Shown here in pieces: positions 1 to 5,732 of a stretch of 5,732 nt of DNA. The stretch is from Roseiflexaceae bacterium (GTDB lineage Bacteria; Chloroflexota; Chloroflexia; Chloroflexales; Roseiflexaceae). Location: assembly GCA_014381165.1 (NCBI GenBank), contig JACMIM010000916.1:1-5732 (forward strand). Reading direction: 5' to 3'. A program made the translations under genes and the position numbers. A model generated the notes under the pieces. That model was not told where the DNA came from and made no database searches. It worked only from the letters and a program-made list of their open reading frames with translations. The first letter of the stretch is position 1. Each line of letters starts with the position of its first letter.

Positions 1-1947
1 GAGCGCGTCGTCGAAATCGATCAGTTCGAGCCTGCGATGTGCCCATGCATCATCAGTTGGAACAATCACTTTTTGGTGTTGGAGGGCTGGAGCGACACAA
101 CGGTCTATCTGAATGACCCGGCGACAGGGCCGCGCAGCATCGGCGCAGCCGAATTCGCGCACGGATTCACCGCCGGCATGGTGCTGCTCGCGCCAGGGCC
201 GGCGTTCCAGCGCGGCGGCGAGCGTTTCACCGCATGGCGTGCGTTGCAAAGCCGTTTGGCTGGCACTGGCTCGGCCATGCTGTACATTGTCTTGGCCAAC
301 CTTGCACTTGTGATACCAGCATTGGTCATCCCCTCGTTCACGCGCGTGTTTGTCGACGAATACCTGATTCGCGGTGCCAGTGATGTTGTGGCCCCACTGC
401 TGGCCGGAATGGCGCTTACCGCAGGTGTGTATGCGCTGTTGACCTGGCTGCAACAGGAATATTTGCTGCGCCTCGAAACCCGGCTCACGCTGCACAGTTC
501 CAGCGTTTTCTTTTGGCATGTGCTGCGCTTGCCAACGGCTTTTTTTACCCAGCGCTCGGCAGGCGAGATCAGCTCGCGCGTTGGTATCAATGATCGAGTG
601 GCCTCGCTGTTGTCCGACCGCCTGACCCGCGCGCTGCTCGACCTGCTTGTGATCGTTTTTTATCTGGCGCTCATGCTGCAATATGATCTGGTGCTCACGC
701 TGGTGGGTGTGGTGATCGCCGCGCTGAATCTGGCGGTGCTTCGCGCCGTTTCGCGCCAACGAAGCGACGCCAGCCAGCTACAGGCGAAAGAAGCAGGTCA
801 GGTCATTGCAACATCTGTCGCAGGTATCCAGCGCATCGAAACGATCAAAGCAACCGGCGGTGAGTCGGATTTTTTTGCGCGCTGGGCCGGCTTCTATGCC
901 AAGGCCGAAAATGCCCGGCAATCGCTCACGCTTTCGAATCAACTGCTGGCGATTGTGCCGCCGCTTTTGCTCGCGGTCAACACAACGGTTATTCTCGCGG
1001 TTGGTGCGCTGCGTGTGATCGACGGCCAGCTCACGGTTGGCATGTTGGCCGCATTTCAAGCACTGATGTTGAGCTTTCTGACGCCAGTGAACACGCTGGT
1101 TGCGCTCGGCGGCATGTTCCAGGAAGCAGGCAGCGACCTCAAGCGGCTTGAAGATGTCTTGCGCCATCCCATCGCACAACGGCTTGCGGAGGAAGCACAA
1201 CGCAGGCCGGAAGCGGCGAGTGGGAAGTTGAGTGGGCATCTTGAATTGCGCAACGTTTCGTTTGGGTATAACCGACTCGAACCGCCATTGATCGACAAGT
1301 TCAACCTGACGCTGCGGCCTGGCGATCGTATTGCACTGGTGGGCGGCTCCGGCAGCGGCAAATCGACGATCGCTCGGCTGGTTGCGGGGCTACAGCGCCC
1401 ATGGTCGGGCGAGATTTTGTTTGATGCCATTCCTGTCGAACAGGTGCCCCGACAACAGCTTGCCCATTCATTTGCGGTGGTGAGCCAGGATATTTTCCTT
1501 TTTGAAAGTACGGTTCGCGATAACCTGACGCTTTGGGATTCCACGGTGCCAGAAGCAACGCTTGTCGCCGCCGCGCAGGATGCGCACATTCACCAGGATA
1601 TCGTCGCGCGGCCACTCGGCTATGACAGTTTGGTGGTCGAAGGTGGCCGTAATTGGAGCGGTGGCCAACGCCAGCGGCTTGAGATCGCACGCGCGCTGGT
1701 TGGCCAACCCAGTCTGCTTGTGCTCGACGAAGCTACCAGCGCGCTTGATTCCGCAAGCGAAATATTCGTCGACGACCGGCTGCGTCAGCGTGGCTGCACC
1801 TGCCTGATTATCGCGCATCGCTTGAGCACTATTCGTGATTGCGACGAGATCATTGTGCTCGACCGTGGCAAAATCATCCAGCGCGGCACCCACGAGGAAT
1901 TGGTCGCGCTTGGTGGCCGCTATGTTCAGTTAATCAGCTCGGAGTAG
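1..1947 (+). CDS. NHLM-type bacteriocin/RiPP exporter, peptidase-ATP-binding subunit (ABC1; PCAT), 5'-truncated
   Basis: A peptidase-containing ABC transporter that cuts precursor peptides after a Gly-Gly-type leader and pumps the core across the inner membrane. The frame is open from base 1; the ATG at 37 is internal, so the true start and the catalytic Cys lie upstream. Counting from the first codon, 648 residues are visible. Residues 1-60 are the end of a C39 peptidase, with the catalytic His23 (NHFLVLEG) and Asp39 (NDPATGPR). Membrane helices lie near 93-112, 132-150, 211-227, 230-247, 314-337 and 345-365. The ATPase has Walker A GGSGSGKST at 448-456, Q-loop Gln496, signature WSGGQ at 552-556, Walker B LLVLDE at 572-577 with catalytic Glu577, and H-loop His606. 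All are intact. The C-terminal motif RGCTCLIIAHRLSTIRDCDE fits the NHLM ABC1 family (TIGR03796). Roughly 70-90 residues are probably missing. It is followed after 6 bases by its partner ABC2, so it is very likely co-transcribed with it. The membrane helix limits are by eye. Confidence 0.96.
   Translation, partial: ERVVEIDQFEPAMCPCIISWNNHFLVLEGWSDTTVYLNDPATGPRSIGAAEFAHGFTAGMVLLAPGPAFQRGGERFTAWRALQSRLAGTGSAMLYIVLANLALVIPALVIPSFTRVFVDEYLIRGASDVVAPLLAGMALTAGVYALLTWLQQEYLLRLETRLTLHSSSVFFWHVLRLPTAFFTQRSAGEISSRVGINDRVASLLSDRLTRALLDLLVIVFYLALMLQYDLVLTLVGVVIAALNLAVLRAVSRQRSDASQLQAKEAGQVIATSVAGIQRIETIKATGGESDFFARWAGFYAKAENARQSLTLSNQLLAIVPPLLLAVNTTVILAVGALRVIDGQLTVGMLAAFQALMLSFLTPVNTLVALGGMFQEAGSDLKRLEDVLRHPIAQRLAEEAQRRPEAASGKLSGHLELRNVSFGYNRLEPPLIDKFNLTLRPGDRIALVGGSGSGKSTIARLVAGLQRPWSGEILFDAIPVEQVPRQQLAHSFAVVSQDIFLFESTVRDNLTLWDSTVPEATLVAAAQDAHIHQDIVARPLGYDSLVVEGGRNWSGGQRQRLEIARALVGQPSLLVLDEATSALDSASEIFVDDRLRQRGCTCLIIAHRLSTIRDCDEIIVLDRGKIIQRGTHEELVALGGRYVQLISSE
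1941..1944 (+). promoter_or_regulatory. Shine-Dalgarno site of the ABC2 gene
   Basis: GGAG lies at the very end of the ABC1 frame, immediately before its TAG stop, 9 bases upstream of the ATG at 1954. It supports 1954 as the ABC2 start over the out-of-frame ATG at 1958. It also suggests that translation of ABC2 is coupled to termination of ABC1. Confidence 0.6.
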
Positions 1948-1953
1948 CCAGCC

Positions 1954-4827
1954 ATGCATGGACACGAACACAACCTGATGCTCAAAGGGAATCAGCCGCT
2001 TTCGCTGCATGGCGAGGACACCGTTTGGCTCGTGAAGTCCGGCAACATCGATGTATTCATGCAATCGGTGCAGGCAAGCGGGCCAGCATCGCCGATCCAA
2101 CGGATGTTTCGGGTTGGTGTGGGCGAGGCGCTTTTCGGCATTGCGCGCACGCCGCAGCTCACACTCTTTGGGCGCGCCACACCTGGCACCGAGTTGCTGG
2201 TTTTGCCGCTGGCGCAGCTTCGCGATGCAGCCAATCAGCCAGCGCGCCAGCATGAAATTTGCGGCTGGCTCGACCGCTGGGTGGAACAGCTGTCGGCAAG
2301 CTTGACGGCGAACGCGCCAGTGCAACACAGCCGAGCGCTACCAGCCGAGGCTGTACTCGCGCTAGAGGATCAGCAGAGTGCACGGCCAGTAAACGGCGTT
2401 CTTTGGACGCAGCTCATCGCGGGCGAAGCGTGCTTTGCTGGGTTTCGCTCGGCGCGCCTCGCCAGCGGGTTGCCACTTCCGCTCGCCAGTGGCGCGTGGA
2501 TTCAGTCGCTGGGCACCAGCCAGCTTTCGGCTGTTGCGACGGCCAGATATATTCGTGATGTGCGGGTGTGGGGCAGCCTCGATCTGTTCCATCAAACGAT
2601 GCTGGCGGCGCTGCACGAACAGCTCGAGCAGCGCGAGGCCGCCGAGCGGGTTCGGCTGCACCAGAGCGCCGAGCTGAACCACCAAACCATGGCGTTGTCA
2701 TTGCAGCGGATCGCCGCTGTGCTTTCGCGCACCCCGCCCCAGCTGGCCCAGCCAGCTGAACCTGGCGAACAGCTTGTTTCCGCGTGTCGCGCCGTCGGCG
2801 GCGCGGCTGGCATCGCGATCCAGGTTCCGCACGGGCGGCAGCTCGGTGCTGCTGGGCGCGACCCGCTTGTCGCAATCGCGCGCGCATCGCGCATGCACAC
2901 ACGGCGGGTGGCGCTGCGTGGCCGCTGGTGGAACCAGGATAATGGCCCGCTGCTGGGATTCCTAGCCGAAGGGCATCACGCGGTTGCACTGCTGCCACGC
3001 GGTGTGGGCCAGTACGACCTGCTTGACCCCACGAGCGGCCAGCGCCAACGGGTGAATCCTGCCATCACAGCGCAGCTCGAACCATTCGGCCATACGCTGT
3101 ACCGTCCGCTTCCCGATCATGTGCAAACAGTTGGTGGGTTGCTCCGGTTTGGGTTCGCTGGAAGCACCCGCGATCTTGCCGCACTCTTGCTCGCCGGCGC
3201 GGTAGTCGGGCTGTTGAATATCGTCCCGCCCATGGTCTTACAGGTGATGATCGACACGCTGCTGCCGCGTGGTGAACGCGAAGAGGTTCTCCTGCTGAGT
3301 GGGATTCTGTTCGTCGTCGCAATCGCGGCTGCGCTGTTCCAAGTCATGCGCAACCTCGCAGCGGCACGGATTGAAACACGGGTCAGCAGCACCGTTCAGC
3401 GTGCGCTCTGGGAGCGCTTGTTGCAGCTTCCCGTGCCATTTTTTCGCCAGCGCTCGGCGGGCGGATTGGCGGCGAGGGTGATGGGTGTCGAAACGATTCG
3501 ACACTTTCTTTCGAGCCTGACTATTCCTGTGCTGTTGCCAGCAGTCTTTTCGCTGTTCAATCTGCTACTGTTATTTTTCTATGATCGCGGGCTGGCGATG
3601 CTTGCGCTTGCATGTACAATCCTGACTGTCGCTGTGACACTGGTTGCTGGCGTGCTGGCATTTCGGCATGAGCAAATCGTCCAGGAACGGCTACCGAACA
3701 TTTCTGGGTTGGTGTTGCAGCTCATCCAAAGCATTCCCAAGCTGCGTATTGCCGGTGCCGAGGCGCGCGCGTTTGCCGTCTGGGCCAGTGCATTTGCCGC
3801 ACTGCAACAGGCAGTGCGTAAAGTCCGCCGGATCACCTGTGCCCTCGTGGTTTGGAGTACGGTGCTCCCGCTGCTTTGCACCATGGCAATATTCAGCATG
3901 CTGGCGCTGCGTGGCGATGGGCAATCCTACGCAACTGGCACTTTTCTGGCATTCAGCGCGGCCTTCAACACCATGCTCGGCGCGCTGCTGGCGGTAAGCA
4001 TCAACTTCTACAAACTTGCACGAGTCGGCGCATTGTTTGCCCAACAACAGCCATTGGTCGCCACGCGGCCAGAGATTGCCCCAACGCGGCGCGATCCGGG
4101 CGAGCTGATGGGCGCGATCGAGTTCAGCCGCGTCACATTTCGCTATCAGCCGGATTGCCCAACTATTTTGCACGATGTGTCGATCACGGCTCGCCCTGGC
4201 CAGTTTGTGGCCATCGTCGGCCCTTCTGGATCGGGCAAATCGACCTTGCTGCGGCTTTTGCTCGGGTTCGACGCGCCGCAGACTGGGGCAGTGTATTACG
4301 ATCAGCAGAATCTGGCCGATCTCGATCTCACAGTTGTGCGCCGGCAGATCGGTGTTGTGCTTCAGCACGACGCACCCATGCCTGGTTCTTTGCTCGAGAC
4401 CATCGTTGGGTTGTCGCTCACAACGCTTGAGGATGCCTGGGCGGCGGCGGCGGCGGTTGGTTTAGATGATGATATCCGGGCGCTGCCGCAGGGCATGCAC
4501 ACCATGATGACCGAGGCCAATAGTGCATTTTCCGGTGGCCAGCAGCAGCGCTTGCTCCTCGCACGCGCGATCGTCGCCAAGCCGCGCATGCTGGTGTTTG
4601 ACGAAGCAACCAGCGCGCTCGACAACCGAACGCAGGAAGTTGTGACCCGCAGCATGGAGCAGTTGTACGCCACGCGCATTGTTATTGCGCATCGCCTCAG
4701 CACGATCATGCAGGCGGATCAGATCTATGTCCTGGTGGGCGGCCAAGTTGTGCAGCAGGGAACCTATGCCGAGTTGATGCGCGAAGACGGCACGTTCAAG
4801 CAGTTGGTCATACGACAACAGCTTTGA
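1954..4827 (+). CDS. NHLM-type bacteriocin/RiPP exporter, ATP-binding subunit (ABC2)
   Basis: Second ABC subunit of the NHLM/NHLP exporter (TIGR03797-type), complete at 957 residues, about the family's usual length. It probably pairs with ABC1 and an HlyD adaptor in peptide export. Residues 8-92 look like a cyclic-nucleotide-binding-type beta-roll (VWLVKSGNIDVF, GEALFGI, TELLVLPL). Residues 146-197 may be a second beta-rich unit. Residues 210-258 are charged and helical, possibly coiled coil. Residues 270-390 resemble a degenerate C39 domain with His342 and Asp358 (see findings). The membrane domain spans about 405-690 and contains FFRQRSAGGLAARV (496-509), like ABC1. The ATPase has Tyr731 (A-loop), Walker A GPSGSGKST at 756-764, Q-loop Gln804, signature FSGGQ at 859-863, Walker B MLVFDE at 879-884 with Glu884, and His913. 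All catalytic residues are present. The start at ATG 1954 is supported by GGAG 9 bases upstream and by being 6 bases after the ABC1 stop. The substrate is inferred from the family only; no precursor peptide is in the window. Confidence 0.95.
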   Translation: MHGHEHNLMLKGNQPLSLHGEDTVWLVKSGNIDVFMQSVQASGPASPIQRMFRVGVGEALFGIARTPQLTLFGRATPGTELLVLPLAQLRDAANQPARQHEICGWLDRWVEQLSASLTANAPVQHSRALPAEAVLALEDQQSARPVNGVLWTQLIAGEACFAGFRSARLASGLPLPLASGAWIQSLGTSQLSAVATARYIRDVRVWGSLDLFHQTMLAALHEQLEQREAAERVRLHQSAELNHQTMALSLQRIAAVLSRTPPQLAQPAEPGEQLVSACRAVGGAAGIAIQVPHGRQLGAAGRDPLVAIARASRMHTRRVALRGRWWNQDNGPLLGFLAEGHHAVALLPRGVGQYDLLDPTSGQRQRVNPAITAQLEPFGHTLYRPLPDHVQTVGGLLRFGFAGSTRDLAALLLAGAVVGLLNIVPPMVLQVMIDTLLPRGEREEVLLLSGILFVVAIAAALFQVMRNLAAARIETRVSSTVQRALWERLLQLPVPFFRQRSAGGLAARVMGVETIRHFLSSLTIPVLLPAVFSLFNLLLLFFYDRGLAMLALACTILTVAVTLVAGVLAFRHEQIVQERLPNISGLVLQLIQSIPKLRIAGAEARAFAVWASAFAALQQAVRKVRRITCALVVWSTVLPLLCTMAIFSMLALRGDGQSYATGTFLAFSAAFNTMLGALLAVSINFYKLARVGALFAQQQPLVATRPEIAPTRRDPGELMGAIEFSRVTFRYQPDCPTILHDVSITARPGQFVAIVGPSGSGKSTLLRLLLGFDAPQTGAVYYDQQNLADLDLTVVRRQIGVVLQHDAPMPGSLLETIVGLSLTTLEDAWAAAAAVGLDDDIRALPQGMHTMMTEANSAFSGGQQQRLLLARAIVAKPRMLVFDEATSALDNRTQEVVTRSMEQLYATRIVIAHRLSTIMQADQIYVLVGGQVVQQGTYAELMREDGTFKQLVIRQQL
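4441..4455 (+). repeat. Run of five GCG codons (Ala tract) in ABC2
   Basis: Five consecutive GCG triplets encode Ala830-Ala834 in the helical subdomain of the ABC2 ATPase, between the Q-loop and the signature motif. It is an in-frame trinucleotide tract that could change length by replication slippage without breaking the frame. A helix made of Ala is unremarkable at this place in an ABC ATPase. Confidence 0.6.
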
Positions 4828-4888
4828 GGGAGGCGTGCCTGTGACTATGGATATAAATAGGGATTCGCCGGTTGCTCGATCGGCGTAA
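4828..4888 (+). other. Strong Shine-Dalgarno plus 15-codon open frame after ABC2 (possible micro-ORF or gene stub)
   Basis: Directly after the ABC2 TGA comes GGGAGG (4828-4833), then 7 bases later GTG at 4841. This frame reads (M)TMDINRDSPVARSA and stops at TAA 4886-4888. GTG 4835 is in the same frame, and so is ATG 4847. From 4845 it is antisense to the 3' end of the YcgQ-like gene. The site has the layout expected for the next gene of the exporter operon, but the frame is too short to recognise and shows no leader-peptide or membrane character. It could be a true small peptide, the stub of a gene lost by rearrangement, or chance. I do not claim it is expressed. Confidence 0.2.
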
Positions 4889-5588
4889 TATGTTGAGCAA
4901 TGATCGCTGGTCGCTCGGTTCCATTGATCGTTGTCACGCCAATCGTGCCTTCGATGTTGACCCAACTGTTGTCGGCCAGCGCTTGGTTATCGCGCCAAAT
5001 CACGGGCAAGCCGACGCCCGAGCCATCGGCACTACAACACGTTACGACATAGCGGGCGACGTAAAATGTCGACGCATCGTCAAGCTCTGGTGGGCGAACC
5101 ACAAAGCCATCGACCAGCACAGCTTCTCCCGCCGGCGCGCGTTGGTCAACACTCAGCGCGCTGACCCATTGCAGCAGGTTCCAGGCACGTGTGTCACCGC
5201 TTGCCGCCGTGTTCGCCCAACGGCTGTTGCCAACCCCAAGCGCATCAACGCCTCGGCCTGCCAGCGCGCTCGCATCGAGTGGCTGGGCCGGAATGAACGT
5301 GCCGAAGAGCAGGGGCAATGCGAGCAGAAAGTACATCGGCAAACGGCCCACCAGGCGCTCAGGACGCTCGACAAAGATGCGCTGCATGCGTACCCCGGCG
5401 ATGCCGAGCAGCACCAGCGCGCTGGCGATGACCAGCCAGTTATAGCGCGGGTGAATGTAATAGATCATCACGCCACGGCTGACTTTGGTGAGCAGCAGGG
5501 CGGCGGTAATCACGAGCAGCCCGGTTTCGAGCATGGCCGGCCAGTTAATCGGGCGATCTTCCGCTTCCATGAATGCTGATTTAGCCAT
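4845..5588 (-). CDS. TIGR03943/DUF1980 family membrane protein (YcgQ-like, UPF0703), putative permease subunit
   Basis: A 247-residue membrane protein of the YcgQ type, encoded beside a UPF0718 permease as is usual for this family; its biochemical role is not established. Three hydrophobic segments are visible, near residues 17-36, 47-66 and 83-100. The second begins after YYIHPRYNWLV, a typical family motif. After a linker (about 101-150), the C-terminal part (155-240) is soluble, beta-rich and probably outside the membrane, with the family hallmark TCCSAD at 183-188 and a WVNIEGTI strand near 209-216. The adjacent cysteines Cys184 and Cys185 could bind metal or undergo thiol chemistry, but this is inference. 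ATG 5588 overlaps the permease stop by 8 bases, which favours it through translational coupling. ATG 5570 (residue Met7) is an alternative; neither has a clear Shine-Dalgarno. The stop lies 17 bases from the convergent ABC2 stop. Confidence 0.92.
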   Translation of the reverse strand: MAKSAFMEAEDRPINWPAMLETGLLVITAALLLTKVSRGVMIYYIHPRYNWLVIASALVLLGIAGVRMQRIFVERPERLVGRLPMYFLLALPLLFGTFIPAQPLDASALAGRGVDALGVGNSRWANTAASGDTRAWNLLQWVSALSVDQRAPAGEAVLVDGFVVRPPELDDASTFYVARYVVTCCSADGSGVGLPVIWRDNQALADNSWVNIEGTIGVTTINGTERPAIIAQHITPIEQPANPYLYP

Positions 5589-5732
5589 ATAAATTGATCA
5601 GAATTGTGCTCGATGCAGCCAGCGCGGCGATCAACACAATCATACGTGCGACGGTACGACGCTGAAACGTACTCGTGAACATCAGGGTGCTTTTGATGTC
5701 CACCATCGGCCCAAACACCAAGAACGCCAGTA
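5581..5732 (-). CDS. UPF0718/DUF318 permease (YcgR/YraQ-like), C-terminal fragment cut by the window
   Basis: Reading the - strand from the right edge, 49 complete codons precede the TAA at 5583-5581. They begin with LAFLVFGPMVDIKSTLM, the well-conserved last loop-helix motif of the UPF0718/PF03773 (ArsP_1-like) permease family. A final membrane helix of about 20 residues follows (from RMIVLIAALAASS), with a short tail ending NLYG. The family consists of polytopic inner-membrane permeases; some relatives move organoarsenicals, but the substrate of the YcgR type is unknown. The rest of the gene lies beyond base 5732. It is upstream of the YcgQ-like gene in the same direction and overlaps it by 8 bases (ATGGCTAA contains both start and stop), so the two are almost certainly one operon. 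Identification rests on the GPMVDIKS motif plus the partner gene. Confidence 0.9.
   Translation of the reverse strand, partial: LAFLVFGPMVDIKSTLMFTSTFQRRTVARMIVLIAALAASSTILINLYG

Noticed and set aside
37..39. ATG at 37 as the start of ABC1
   Set aside because: The frame is open upstream to base 1, and the ATG falls inside the C39 peptidase just before its catalytic His, so it is an internal Met.
551..3480. Nucleotide similarity between ABC1 and ABC2 (for example QRSAG and DEATSALD regions) as a recent tandem duplication
   Set aside because: The similarity is confined to short conserved ABC exporter motifs; the rest diverges and the N-terminal architectures differ, so this is an ancient paralogy.
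3691..4368. A 225-codon open frame on the - strand inside ABC2
   Set aside because: It lies opposite the conserved membrane and ATPase domains of ABC2. Its translation shows no recognisable domain, and long antisense frames are common in GC-rich genes.
4866..4885. Inverted repeat CGCCG / CGGCG as a terminator for the exporter genes
   Set aside because: The stem is only 5 base pairs with a 10-base loop, no T-run follows, and it lies inside the coding end of the YcgQ-like gene.
4872..5579. A 235-codon open frame on the + strand across the whole YcgQ-like gene
   Set aside because: The - strand protein has family motifs (YYIHPRYNW, TCCSAD) and membrane helices. The + strand reading is a low-complexity, Arg/Gln/His-rich shadow that starts on TTG without a ribosome site.

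Overview
The window shows bacterial DNA of moderately high GC content (by eye, not computed) that is almost entirely coding. There are two complete genes, plus one gene cut by each window edge. No RNA gene, insertion sequence, integrase, CRISPR array or large repeat is visible. The host cannot be fixed from this sequence. NHLM-type exporters are scattered through Chloroflexota, Cyanobacteria, Proteobacteria and others, while the YcgQ/YcgR-type pair on the right is common in Gram-positives and Chloroflexota. I lean weakly to a chloroflexotal bacterium. I saw no copy of the cyanobacterial HIP1 octamer GCGATCGC, which argues mildly against a HIP1-rich cyanobacterium.

Left part (1-4827, + strand): two consecutive ABC exporter genes, 6 bases apart, that match the two ATP-binding subunits of the NHLM/NHLP 'bacteriocin system' exporter. 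The first (ABC1, 5'-truncated by the window) carries the end of a C39 leader peptidase, then a six-helix membrane domain and an ATPase. The second (ABC2, 957 residues) has a long N-terminal region, then a membrane domain and an ATPase. In the known systems these two work with an HlyD-type adaptor to cut precursor peptides after a Gly-Gly leader and export the product (nitrile-hydratase-like or Nif11-like leader RiPPs). The adaptor, precursor peptides and modification enzymes are not in the window; if present they should lie upstream of base 1, because the run of + strand genes ends at 4827.

Right part (4845-5732, - strand): a two-gene unit transcribed toward the exporter genes. The C-terminal end of a UPF0718/DUF318 permease (YcgR/YraQ-like) overlaps by 8 bases the start of a TIGR03943/DUF1980 (YcgQ-like) membrane protein. 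The two are thought to act together as a transporter or membrane complex of unknown substrate. They face the exporter genes tail to tail with 17 bases between, and there is no recognisable terminator.

The most interesting points are: (1) the long N-terminal part of ABC2 contains a stretch that aligns without gaps to the His...Asp half of the C39 peptidase of ABC1, with the same 16-residue spacing, which suggests a buried C39-like domain; (2) the first part of ABC2 looks like a cyclic-nucleotide-binding/cupin-type beta-roll; (3) right after the ABC2 stop codon there is a strong Shine-Dalgarno sequence followed by a 15-codon open frame that runs antisense into the YcgQ-like gene, possibly the stub of a lost third gene of the operon.
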